Source: Tetrahymena elliotti 4EA
Lineage: Eukaryota; Ciliophora; Oligohymenophorea; Hymenostomatida; Tetrahymenidae
Assembly (NCBI GenBank): GCA_000231825.2
Contig: JH720360.1
Location: 186,001 to 250,000, forward strand
Direction of reading: 5' to 3'
Length of the DNA: 64,000 bases
The notes under the pieces: generated by a model
What the model saw: only the letters and a program-made list of their open reading frames with translations
What the model was told of the DNA's origin: nothing
Database searches by the model: none
Made by a program: the position numbers and the translations under genes
Shown here: in pieces, positions 14,101 through 26,501 of the stretch
Numbering within the stretch: position 1 is the first letter of the stretch
Layout: the number at the start of each line of letters is the position of its first letter

Positions 14101-17100
14101 TGGAGTCATCACACTTGCTTTACTAGAGTAAATGTTGGCCATTGTTTGTTAGTTGCTAAGATGAAAATCTAAAAATTAACTCTCGCTATTTTTATGTTTT
14201 CTTTTCAGTGAAAAATTATTTAAATGATCATGATTTTATCCCTAATTGTATTTTTATTTTGCAGCATAGTTAGGTGATAAAAAGGTATCAGAGGGCTAAA
14301 AGCCTTCCTGAATTTAATAATTTAGTTTATTATCTTTAGGCTCTATATAATCATCCAATAATACTATACTACTTTATTTTGTACTAGAAACAATATTTTT
14401 CTTTTAAATTATTTAATTCTAGCTCTCCATTATTGGTCTTGATGAATTAACGTCTTCTCTATTTGTATTGAATATAGTTTGTTATTATGAAATATTAGTT
14501 TAATTTAATCCATTAATCTTAATAATTTATCCATTTGGTTTTAAAATGCTTTATCTGATTCCTATTATCGTAGGGCCTTTCCTTCTAACTCCAAAATGAT
14601 TGAAACCATGCTATTAAATTTCAGATTCCTCTGAACTACTGCTAGAGCTTTCATTATATAAAGCACCATTTTATAATGCAACCTGTTAACTCTAAATAAC
14701 TTACTGATTAGAACAAATTGGTTATTATTCACATAAGTTATTCGAAACTACCCCATTTTCAATACTTAAAAATTAATTAGCTTTTTGTTTTTCTTTTTGG
14801 TCTAAATTTTCCATTTTTGTAGCTAAACTGTTACTAAGTTTAGAAGAAATAACATGAACCTAAGCAACATTTTTCTTTTGTTTAGAGCACAGATTTAATA
14901 TGCTAATAAAGCATCTTTTGAAAATCATATCAATAGTGTCTATTTAGTCTTTTTTTCTTTCAAATTCTTTTTCATTAATCCTTAAAAATTTCATGAATTG
15001 ACTAATAAATATAGCTATAAATAGCCTGATAAATAAAACCCAACCAATGAGCATGCATACTAAATAATAAATAACACTTTTATAGCCAATAAACCTCTAA
15101 AAATTGTACATAGAAACATGCCATTCTTCATTATAGAATATTAGTACTACTGCTAGTAAACTATCTTGTAGTGTGTTGAAATTAATTCTTAGTACATGAT
15201 GATCGCTTTTTTAATATTTGAACAAAATATTTTTAAAAATTTCAAAAAATATAAATTTACTCATGAGGCTGCACATAAGCAAATAACTCTCTTCCTATTT
15301 AAGCAAATAGAATAACTAATATGAAAAATACTATAATATATTCTGGTATAGATCTTAAAGTTTATTGATAAGTTTTTAAGATAATGGTCATATTTTAAAA
15401 TAATTCATAATGAAAGAATATTTTAAATATTCTTAAAACCTTAGTACATCTAATTAATATTAAATACTATAAAGTAGGGTTAAAAATATCTCTACCAGTA
15501 GCTGCTTCATATATATATGCTACAAGGTGAGCTAAAAAGACAAAAACATCTGTACAATTAAAAACATCTGAAAAATATTTTTTTAATCCAAGGCATCTAA
15601 TCATGTAAAGTATTTCTAATATAAGCATAATTATAGTAGCAAAATCTATTTAATTCAAAAGCACATATGTCTTTGTTGAAATCCAGTAACTATTTGGATA
15701 AAAATCAAAATTTTTAAGTCAAATTTTATGTTTGAAAGAAAAATGAGTTTTTTTGGCTTTAAATAATGAATAAATAATAGAAAATAAGATTGATTAATTT
15801 ACTTGTCTAAACTAAGCACAACAATTTAAAGTATTAAATTTGCAAAGAACAATGCTTTTATTATAGGGGATTCTGCCATGATTTCCTTGAAATCATTTTA
15901 ATATAATTTTGTAGAACTGTGAGATTTTTTACTTATAGAACCATCAGATTTGTTATGGTCTCCCTTCTCAAAAATGTTAATTTATTTATTTTATCTATCC
16001 TGACTATTCAAAGAGTTATTGTTATTGTTGTTATTATTATTACTACTTGTGATTGCAATATGATTTTTATCTTACAATAAATCAGTAACTACAATATTTT
16101 AAGGGTTGTTTGTAATTTCTTTTTTTATTTTGAGATCACTTATATTATGAGCATTTTCTTCACTTTCAAAATTAATAACTGCATTTTTTTGTTTAAATTA
16201 TTAACCACTGTCATGATTACTATCTTTATCGCTGCCTGAGGATTACTTCCCAACTTTTTTTTTCTAAATTTTATCATTTTTAATGGATGTTTCATCAATA
16301 AAACCCTCATATAAAGTAGCCAAGATAATATTAGAAAATATTTAAGACCTTTTGAGAAATAAAATAAAGATTTTTATAATTGTTAATATTAATTAATATT
16401 TATACAAGAAAAGAACAAGTGTGACAAAATATATTCCAGAAACAGCTTTATTTTAAGCTCTCCAATACTTTTATTAGTAAAAAAATAAATTTTCAATTAA
16501 ATACCATGATTTCTCCAAAATTAACACTCTTTTATATTAACACTCATTTTTTTAAAATTGGTATTAAAACTCAATATTTTGAAGTCAAAATTTTTTTGGT
16601 GAGTGTTAATTAATCAATAATCTACAAAATAATAAAATAAATTTAATCTAATTATTTTACATTATATGTTGTCTGAATCCAACCATTTACCATTAAAAAA
16701 TTATAAACAGCAAAAAGTGCCCACTCTATGCTATTAAAAAGATTAAAACCAAAATAAAGTGTCTCATATTTTGCTTCCTTTTTATTAAAAGGTAAACCAT
16801 AATCAACTGGGTTCCCACAATAAGTGTGTTTTGGACACTCAAGATGTCCACATGGTAATTAATTTGTGCTATCAGCTTCCCAAATTTCAGAATCAGCAAG
16901 AGGAAATTCTGTTAATCTACATCTACTTTCTATATGCCCTTAAAAAAAACTCATTCCTACTACAGCATAAATCAATAGAACACAAATTAAAGGGAAAAAC
17001 GTTTTGCCTAAATGTTTAAAACTACTGAAAAAGGCGTTAACTTTTTTAGTTAGCTCAGGAAATAACCTAAAAAATGTAAGAATTCTTAAAAATTTAATCA

Positions 17101-18279
17101 TATTGAGGACTGTATTATTCACATCAAATCGCGTAATCCAGCTATTAAATAAGAAAATAAATTAATCAAATATTGAGTAAAATAATATATATTATTCTAT
17201 TTGTGAACACTTATTTTTTTGTTTACTTGAAGTGATCAAATGCATTTAATTAAAAATAAATTTACCCTGATAATAAAATAAGGATCAAGATAATATTCCA
17301 CATTTGTTTTAAAAAAGCATTTGTTCCTTATATAAGTCCCAGAGCGATAACTCCCAATAAAAGTTCAAAAGAAAAGAAAGAATTACATATTAGCTATATA
17401 AAATCACTAACTTCATTAATCTTTAAATCATACATTTTTTGACCAGTATCTCTAAAAGAATAGTCAAACATTAGATAAGCCACTATTTCAGTGATAGTCG
17501 CAATAATCAATAGAAATCTTAAAAACCTAATTTAAATTTAATTTTAAATTAATAATGATTTTATTTTCTATTTCGATTTTCTCTTAAAATTATTTTAAAT
17601 CCAGTAAAATTAAATAAAAAATTTATACACTGAATGATAGAATAAGAATATTTTTTATCTGAATTTTGATTATTTATCAAACAAACCCAAACTCTTGTTC
17701 GTCACCTATTTAAAAAAAAGCATTTAAAAACTTCTTTGTTTGATCTTTTTTAATTTACATCTTAAAAGAGTTAATCCACTTCACTCTTTCTTTGCGAGAA
17801 CAAATATTTAAATCTATCCTAATTTTTAGAATAGTAATTAATACAATAAAAATACATTTTTTAAATATGCTAAAATTAGCTTACTATTGTCGAAGCATCA
17901 TCATCCTTGCTCCCTGTATCGCATTTATGAAAGTTACTGTTATTTTATTTCATATTTACAGCATCATCGCTTTCCACAAATTATAAAAGGCTTTCTTTTG
18001 GAATTTATTCTTTTGACTCTACTGCAGTATTATTATTACTGTTTGTATTTCTTACCACCAAAAGGTTGTTATTAATATGAGTATTATTATTAGCATCATT
18101 TATTGGCTTATGAGTCACTTTTATATGAGACTTATCCTTTTATTAGATTGAAAAATGTATGTTTAATTTTTAAAAATAATATGGCATCCTACATCATCTG
18201 ATTTCATAGGAACTTAAAACCTAACAAAATTATTTGAATCAGGTCTTTACTATTTTTCCATTTTTGAGTTTAAATCCAT
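11117..18279 (-). CDS. Four-domain voltage-gated cation channel (Cav-like), copy 2, complete
   Basis: Complete paralogue of copy 1. Pore loops: NGW (domain I, near 16676-16692), NEEW (II, near 15118-15135), SEGW (III, near 13121-13140), TLEMW (IV, near 12023-12038). Domain IV S4 and the S4-S5 linker lie near 12190-12320 (GLQLIRLIRVFNHF). An EF-hand-like segment and a short coiled-coil tail with six consecutive Glu follow; stop TGA at 11117-11119. Start MDLNSKMEKQ is chosen because a 56-bp intron (GTAGGATGCC...AATAAAAG) joins it in frame to an Asn/Ser/Gln-rich N-terminal exon near 17700-18220. The linkers (for example 13900-14900 between domains II and III, and 15900-16300 between I and II) are long and Q/N/S-rich. 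Likely a depolarisation-activated Ca2+ channel; selectivity is inferred. The first exons are the least certain part. Confidence 0.87.
16536..16610. repeat. 11-bp perfect inverted repeat inside a channel intron
   Basis: ATTAACACTCA at 16536-16546 is matched by its exact reverse complement at 16600-16610, 53 bp apart. A partial extra copy (TTAACACTC) sits just upstream near 16521. It falls inside the intron after the domain I pore exon of channel copy 2. Could be an intron hairpin or a remnant of a short terminal-inverted-repeat element. Confidence 0.6.
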
Positions 18280-19564
18280 CTTGATAAGAGGTATATTTAT
18301 ATAGTTTAGTAGACCAATAGAACAACTTTAACTTTTTCTTCCCTTTTACTTATACTTAATCAATTCTCAATCAAATATTAATGAATTGAAACAAATATAT
18401 TTTTTTTTGCGTACTTACTCAGCGCAGTAATATCAAAACCTTTGTGATTTTTATTAAAATTTCTATTGAAATTACATAATAAAGGATTTTTACCTTAATT
18501 TTGATTAAAACGCAGCCAAAGCACACTGTACCAATATTTTCAATATGGTAATCCTTCTTAATTAATATTTTTATTTAATCTTCTTCAGAATAAAAATGAA
18601 TCGTAATCCATTTTATTTGCATTCTAGTTAACTTAATTTATCATTTTATGTGGATTATTTTAAATAATTATCTTCTTCTATTAAATAAATACCTAGAATC
18701 TTAACATTTTTACATGTTCTTAACTAAGCTAAAATTTAGTTCTAAAGTAATTAAGATGCTATGCATTGTTAAATGATCATAGAAAACTAAAATCAGTTAA
18801 AAAAATATTATTTCAAAAGCAAAAATATAGATAGTTTACTCAAGAAGGTGAAAGATTTTTAGCAAAAAGAAAAATATAAGTATTTTAAACAATTTACAAA
18901 AATACAAATTCTCCTGCCGTTTGAAATTATAATATTTAAGTTAGGCTGAATCAAATTAGAAGAAAATTATTCACAAAGATATTTCTTTAATTATGTTGTT
19001 GACTTTTTTTTATAAAAGAAAGTAATATTAATACTGGACTCCGAATCTTAATAATCAATTATTTCTATCTAAATGATCTCTCCTGTATTAATAAATATTC
19101 CAAAAAATTTCAAATATCCTTTGAAAAATAAATTATCACAAATAAATAAATAAATAATACTTATTAGCTCAATTAAATAATATTGAAACATTGTCTTTGT
19201 AAAAAATAAAATAAGTAAAACCTTTTTTTTATTTTTATAATTCTTATTATTTTAATTTAATTTATTTTTTGGATTACTTTTTATTTGATACTCTAAAATA
19301 CTCCATAGAAAATGCTAAAATATTTTTCAATTATTTTTTTATAATTTATTAAATTAAGTTTTTAAATTGAAAAGAAATAACAGGGTTTTTGACAAAAATG
19401 ATTTTAAAATATAAATGATAGAAATAATATTATTACTTACAAATAATTGCTTAGTATTTGTATTTTTTTATTTATTCTCTGAATTAAATTTATATCTTAA
19501 GATATTAATAGTGGTAGGGAAACATTAAACTTTAGTTTATATTTTACAATAATAGATATAAGGA
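18280..19564. other. Intergenic, divergent promoters
   Basis: Separates the start of channel copy 2 (minus) from the LRR-like gene (plus). No supported gene, RNA or repeat seen. Confidence 0.6.
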
Positions 19565-20869
19565 ATGGAAAGTATAGATATTAGCAATAAAGAGGTTATT
19601 GGCAACCTTAAATAAATGAGTTATTTAGATGAGATAGAAGAAGGAGCTGAGTTTATAATTACCAATAAAATAGATGATGAATCCAAAGATAATATAATGG
19701 AAACTTTTTCAGAAGAAAAGTTAAAAGAAATAAATAGCAAAGTGTAGTCAATCAAAATAGAATTATTTAAAAATGACTCAAGCACTTTAGCAAATATCAT
19801 TAATCACTTTTTATAGTATTTAAAGATTTCTAAGCTTACCATTATAGCAAAAGAATAAGACATATTAAGTAGTAGATTATTGTTTTGTTTACAAATTATT
19901 AGTAAAATTAAGGATTAGCTAATCAATTTATCAATTGATCTTTCTAAATCTAATTCAAATGTAGATATTCTACATAAGGCGGGTGAAAATTTATAGGATT
20001 TATGCTAACTTACACATTTTTCTTTTAATTTCTCAAGCAATCCTATTGGTAAAGCTAAAGAATTGGGTAAATTTGGAAAATAATTAGAGTAGAACAGCAA
20101 GATAAATAATCTAATTGAATTAAAACTAAATATGTCAAATATGCATATGGGTCATGCTAATGTTCACAGTTACATGGAATTCATCATGAAAAATGGTTCA
20201 ACTTTAAAAAAGTTAGATTTGAATTTAGAAAACTGTTCTATTGAAAAGAAAGGAACAGAGTCTGTAAAAAAGATGATCTAAAATATATGTTAAGTATAAG
20301 AGTTTAGACTTAATATTTCTACTAATGGCTTAATGGATTTGTTTATCAAAGATATGTTGAGAGCATTTACTTTGAAAAACGAATATCAAATCTAGAAGTT
20401 AGAGTTGATACTATCAGGAAACTATCTCTCTCATGAAGTATGTGAATTTATTCATTAAACATTTGTGCACAGCTCTTTAAGTAACATGAATTATCTGTAT
20501 TTAAACCTTTCCAAAAATAAAATAAATGACAAAGCTTTAGAGTATCTGATTAAGATTTTGGAAAATTCAGATAATTTAAAGCAATTTAAATTAGATATAA
20601 GCCACTCTAGAGAAAAAATACAATCAATAATGAAAATCATAGAAAGCATAAATAAAGCAAAAAATGTTTAAGATATTTAGGTTGCAATAAGGGGACTTGG
20701 GATTTCTGCATCTGAAATTTAAGATTTCATTTAGTAAATTGAAAATGTAAAATATCGTGAATTAAAAAGATTTATTCTAGATATTGATGATACACTTCTC
20801 TAAAATGCAGACAGCCCATTGACTATTGTTAAAAATGATCTGGTGTATATAAATCAGACTCTTTTTTGA
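19565..20869 (+). CDS. Leucine-rich-repeat-like (RI-type) protein, intronless
   Basis: A single uninterrupted 434-residue frame from MESIDISNKEV to TGA 20867-20869, with many in-frame TAA/TAG (Gln). From about residue 75 onward it shows spaced leucine patterns of the ribonuclease-inhibitor type: LINLSIDLSKSN, LIELKLNMSN, LKKLDLNLENC, LQKLELILSGN, MNYLYLNLSKNKI and LKQFKLDIS. The N-terminal 70 residues are acidic and non-repetitive. No kinase, F-box or TIR domain is visible. LRRs of this kind are protein-binding scaffolds and form large lineage-specific families in ciliates; no specific partner can be inferred. The upstream sequence has an in-frame-independent poly-A/T leader, and this ATG is the first in the frame. 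Confidence 0.8.
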
Positions 20870-23712
20870 TATTAATACTAATAAATAAATAATTGCATCT
20901 ATAAACAAATATTTAAGTGTAACACTTGTCTAATAATTTTTCTTAAATTGTATTAAAAATTGTAAATGATTGCAAGCGATTATAAAATAATGGCTACTAT
21001 TAATTTATTTTGGTTTTATTCTATTTTTACTAGCTACAAGTCTACATATTCTTCTTCTAAAAACATTTCCAAGCTAATATGAGCCAGTTATTAGAAAAAA
21101 AATATCTTCAATACAATTATTAGATTTTTAAATTAGGAATTTTTCTTTTGCAAATTAATCTCAATTTTATTCTTTATCTTATAAAAATTCAATTGTTTAT
21201 ATAGAAAATTAACAAATTAGCTGAAAGGATTATGTTTTTGACTTTTTATGAATTTGCTGTAAAATCTAATTAAGTAATCTAATAAAGCAAAAAAAATTAA
21301 TCCTACCAAATTTACTAAGAGATTTTCTAATTAAAAAAATCTTTGCTCTTATTCAAGTAAAAGTAGTCTTAAAATAGTATACTAAATAAAATCAATATTA
21401 TTAATCAAGCTAGGATTCTTGTAAGTAATACAAATTAAATAAAAGAAAAAAACAATGTAAGTTCAAAGAAAGATGATAAATTTGAATTCATATGTAGTAA
21501 ATAATTGAAGATATTAGTTTTTACATTTGTAATAGCAATACAGCCCAATTTTATACTAGCTAGTAATTGATAAGAAACTAATGGATATAAAGTAGGGAAT
21601 TAGATATGTATAAAAGAAATAGAAATAAATTGAAAATATTTGCTTATGATACATTATTTCTAAATATACTTACTTATTAATCAATCTTTTTACTCATCAA
21701 ATTAATAATGTCCTATCTTTAAATTTACAAACGAATTAGATTCTATTAGTTTTTTTTTGAATATTCAAAATTTATGTTTTGACACAAAAACACACTTAAT
21801 TTTTAAATTCCCTCTAAAACTATTGGTTTTCCATAATTTATTAAATTATTTTATCTTAAATTATTACTTTAATAGACTTGATGCCAATATCTTTGGAGAA
21901 TAATGTTTTCAATGTAATTATTTTTGTAAAATGATTTATGAATTTTTTTTGTTAATTGCTTTTAATTACAAATTCTAAAAAAAATTAATTATTTCGAAAT
22001 CTTTTGATAAAATGTTGAAATATTTATTGATAGATTGTATTAGCCTTAGAAAAAAAATAAAATTTACATTTAGTTTTATAAGATATAAATACTATTACTA
22101 TGTCCAAAGTATCATTATTTTCTAAAAAATTGCAAATTTTGAATGATTAAAAAATAGGGTTATAAATTTGAAATTTTATTTGGTATAATTTTAAAAAGTG
22201 TAATAATTAGAGATCTTCATTTGAAAGAATATTGTGGTTATCGTAATTTTTTTACACCTTAAATTCACAATTTACATTTCAAAAAATCTATTTTTTCAAT
22301 AGAACTGTGAGTATTTAGCTTGGAAAATTATGCGTTTGGACTATGTAGAAGCACATTCAGTGGTTATAAATATTTGAGGCAGTAAAAAATAGTGGAACTT
22401 ATTTTCAATTAGAAGAAGATACTTTTGAATATCTAAAAAGTAGTAAATCTATTGATTGTAATCTTTTTCTATTCTTTAAAATTAAGTTATTAAGATTTTC
22501 AATCAATTAAAATAGATAGTGTTGGAATAAATATTAACTCATAAGTCATAAGGTAATTAATTATCTTAAGTGTTGTAATATTAAGGTATTTAGACTTTTA
22601 TCAATAATATCATTTAATTTTTTAAAAGATTTAAACAATTTATCAGCATTGTTCAATTATTTCTTTGAAATCGTATTACAGATTGTAAAATTGTTAGGTT
22701 TTATATCTTTTTCCATTTAGTAATTATATATCAATCTTCAATATCTCATATTTTCTACAAATATTCTGAAAAAATAATTGCTAAATAAATCCCTTAAAAG
22801 TAGAAGTAGACCAGCTTAAATTAATTTGAATTATTATTAATTATTGAAAACTGTAAACAATATTGTTTTTTTTTCATTCATAGAGACAAGATTATCTCAG
22901 AGTATTTCTGATTCGCAAATATTAATTTAATCAAACTCAATACTCTTCAGATTATTTTCAGAATAATATCAAAACAAAATATTAGAATAGAAAGAGAGTC
23001 ATAATACAAATATTAATTAATCAATTGAATGCTATGCACAAAGATAAAATTTAGATGATCCTTTCTATATTTTTTGTTTTAACATAAATACATTCTTTTC
23101 TTCAGTTTGAAAAAATTTTGTTTATTAAAATTCTTTGAAAAGATCTGGCTACTAAGTTGTAATTTTGATGAAAAAATAATTTAAAAATATGTGATAAAGC
23201 CAAAATATTTGAAAATATGAGTAAGATTAAGCCTAATGAATTAGAAAATATGAAGAATTTCTATTTACAATCTTTATGGTAGGTAAAAATCTATCAATAA
23301 AATATAGATAGAACATAGATAGTCTTCTTGTAAGATCTATTTTAAGGAACATACTTTTTTAATTAAAAATAGAGAAAGTTTTGTTCATAAAGTATATAAT
23401 AATTAAATTACAAATAATAGTCAAATAGATTAATAATTACGCAAAAACAATTAGAAAATATTAAGTGACTGATTTCCAATCAAATAATTAAATTACAAAA
23501 AAAAAGCAAAGCAAAAATTAATTGAAGATCAAATAAATAATCAAAAATAAGCATAAAAAACTAATTATTATCAGATTCAATTACATAAAAAATAAGAAAT
23601 CTACAACGATCTAAAAGCAATCATTTCAATAATAAATTAAACAAACAAACAAAAACATTGCAAAAATCATTTAGAAACCAAATACTAAAATCCACTTAAA
23701 ATTAATTCTTTA
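20870..23712. other. Long AT-rich intergenic region
   Basis: About 2.8 kb with no supported gene. The longest TGA-free frame with an ATG is 22343-23110 (+, 255 codons). Its composition (I/F/L/N/K/Q) is what AT-rich noncoding DNA gives when only TGA stops, so I do not call it. Confidence 0.5.
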
Positions 23713-25736
23713 ATGTCTTATTAATCAACACAAAATTAAATGGCTTATGGTTAAAGCCAATACAGATAGTCTGTATTTAGGATTGAAGCTTCAGGAGCTG
23801 ACCCTTCTACAGTGAGAAATAACATTGCTAAACCTACACTCGTAAACAAGGTATAAACTAATTTCTTTGATACATTTGCTAATAGCAATTGAATTATTTA
23901 TGACTCTGTCTCTAAAGAGGCAATAAACTAAAGCTTTTACTTTGATTTGAATTAAATTGCACATCGAATTTACAAATATTAAAAAAATATCAATTATTCT
24001 TTCATTTCTACAAATTTTTTCAATCCTTTATATTAATATGATTTATTTTTGAAAATAGAGAAAGAAAGTTTTTGACTCTGCTGATTACTTCTATTAACAA
24101 TGCATTTAAAATGAAAAAGAATAAAGAAGAAAAGATCAAGAAGAAAAGATGACCTAGCAAAGCAGAGAATTCTTCATGCAAGCTTGTGAAGCTATGAAAG
24201 AGAAGTATGGAGAATCAAACTTTAAGAGAAAACTTTCTATTATATAAAAAGAGGTAAACTTTTTTTTTTAAGTAATTCATAATAGTAAATTTCTGATAGC
24301 AACTTATTCTAAAGTATATTAATTAAGCATCATCATTCAACCAATTAATTAAATTAATGCTACTTTTCAAAACACTTGATTTCTTCTAATTAGCATAAAA
24401 TCTAAATAAACAAAAAACAAAGTTATAAAATTGTTTTCAAATCAATCAAATTCCATTCATTAAAGAAAAAATATCTCTTAACATTAATCATAGCTAGCTG
24501 ATTGACTAAAAATTTGATATATGAGCTATTGAATTTTTAATTAAATATAATTTCTTTTTCTATCTTATCAAACTAGAAAAATTAGATTCCTTACCAAATT
24601 CAATCAATCATTCAGTTTTTGAATAAGTTTTTAGAATTTGATAAAGCATAGTTAATAGCCTGATTTTTTATTTTCATAAATTGAGTTGAATCAGCATTAA
24701 AATAATCTTTAGAGATTTTTTAATATAGCTTCAAATCATTTTCAATTTAATTTATTCATAAATATTTTTGTAATAATAGAGAAAAAAATTTGATTCTGCA
24801 GATTATTTCATGCAAAAAGAAACTAACTGCGGTGAAGAATAAGAGGATTAGTCTGAAGATTAATAAATTCTAAGTGAAGCTGATAAAGCTATGTAGAAAT
24901 AAGCAGATTTTGGTGACAAACACTTTATTTGTTGTGCTAAAAGAAAACCCCTTATTCCTAAATTGAGAAAGAATTTTGATAGTGCAGATTACTTCATGGA
25001 TATTGCTAAGGAAAATGGTTCTTCTCATCCTATTTCTTAAGAAGAATGGGAATAAATGCTTGAACGTTAAATTGAAAAGGTTGAGTAAGAGTATAATTAA
25101 TTTTATCAAACCTTGAGCAGCTGTTCAGAAATAAGTGAGTCTGGTTCTAATGTAAACCAAAACTATCAAGAAAATATATTAAATTAATCTGATATTGCTT
25201 AAACTTAAGAAGTTGCTGCTCCTTAGAATTTCATTTAAAATAATTGTAATTCCAATAGCTAAGAATCTTTTAAATTAGGAGGTCCTATATAATAATAGCA
25301 AAAAGTAAAAAGTATGCCTGATATCAGTATGGAAACTGAAAAAATTGTAAATATATAATCTGATATCATGGAAGCTAAATATATTCTCCATAAAAAAAGA
25401 TTGCCTTTAATTAATAAAAAACACCTAACTTAATTTGACTCTGCTGACTACTTTATGTAGTAATAGCAGTAATAAGAAAATTAGTAATAACAATAATCAA
25501 ATGACTCAAAGCTTTTCAAAAAATCTGGTTCTCTAGATGGTATAGGATAAGAAGAAGATCCAGTTCAACAAATAATTTAGGCTTAAGCAGATATATGTGA
25601 AAGACACTACATTCTTAAAAAGAAAGATATCATCGTCAAGATGAAACAAAACTCTAAGAAGAATAAATTTGATTCAGCTGACTACTTCATGGAAAAAGCA
25701 GCTGCTTCAAGTGACCATTCTATATCTGATGATTGA
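23713..25736 (+). CDS. Endosulfine (ENSA/ARPP19)-like protein with five FDSADYF motifs
   Basis: Three exons (23713-23850, 24059-24253, 24780-25736) give 429 aa, TGA at 25734-25736. Five near-identical motifs FDSADYF occur with the serine at residues 53, 117, 179, 332 and 410, each preceded by a Lys/Arg-rich stretch and mostly followed by Met (FDSADYFM). The motif matches the endosulfine core FDSGDY, whose serine is phosphorylated by Greatwall kinase so that ENSA/ARPP19 inhibits PP2A-B55. Before motif 2, the run EAMKEKYGESNF...KRKL also resembles the ENSA alpha-helical lead-in. Known ENSA proteins carry one motif; five in one chain is unusual. Both introns are in phase 0 immediately before an RKK-FDSADYF block, pointing to exon duplication. 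Spacers are Q- and S-rich. Function as a multivalent PP2A-B55 regulator is inferred; the motif repeat is seen directly. Confidence 0.8.
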
Positions 25737-26501
25737 TTTGCATCAACCTGTAAAAATAGCAAAAACTAACTCACAAGAAAGAGTATTATTCACTAATGTA
25801 CAAATAAAGAAATTATTGATGATCATAGTTCTCAAAAGAATATAGAAAATAATAATTTATTTAAGATTTAATTAACACCACAATCACTCACTATCACCCG
25901 TCCATTTACTGAAGTAAAACTTTTATATAAATTTAATAAAACTATAAAACTTGCAATTTTAAATATTAAATATAAATATATATATATAACTTATCATTTC
26001 AATCTACTTTGTTGTTGTAAAAATATATAACCATATACACTCAAATGTATTTCAAAATGTAAATATTTTATTTATAACTATTTTCTATTAAAATATCTTA
26101 TTTAATATTAATAAATCTATTTAAAATATTTAATAATTTCTATTTATTCATTTCACAAATAAATTCATAACCAGTAGCTTGTTAAAATAAAAATCATATT
26201 TTCAAATATTTATTCTTAATTATTTTAATCAAATAAACAAAAAATTTTATAAAAACTAATTAGATGAAAGAAAGTTAATATTGCATCAATCAGTAAACGA
26301 ACATTTTCCAATCATAAATTAAGAAATAAATTTTTTTGATTTGATTTGAATATAAAATTTGGAATTATTATAAGCTATTCGCTGACTTTATTACTTTAAA
26401 ATTTATAATTTATAAATAATTTTTACCACAAATCTTTTGTTATTTAGTATCAGAGTAGAAGTATTAGCAAATAGGGTTTTTTCATAAAAAATTTCATTGC
26501 T
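25737..26501. other. Intergenic
   Basis: AT-rich spacer between two plus-strand genes, including a TA dinucleotide run near 25975-25987. Nothing else supported. Confidence 0.6.

Noticed and set aside
17792..18075. Overlapping plus-strand ORFs with hydrophobic stretches
   Set aside because: They are antisense shadows of the N-terminal exon of channel copy 2, which reads cleanly on the minus strand.
22343..23110. 255-codon plus-strand ORF starting MQKHIQWLQIF
   Set aside because: With only TGA as stop, frames this long are expected by chance in DNA this AT-rich. Composition is I/F/L/N/K/Q-heavy throughout and no motif or splice pattern supports it. Transcript evidence would change this.
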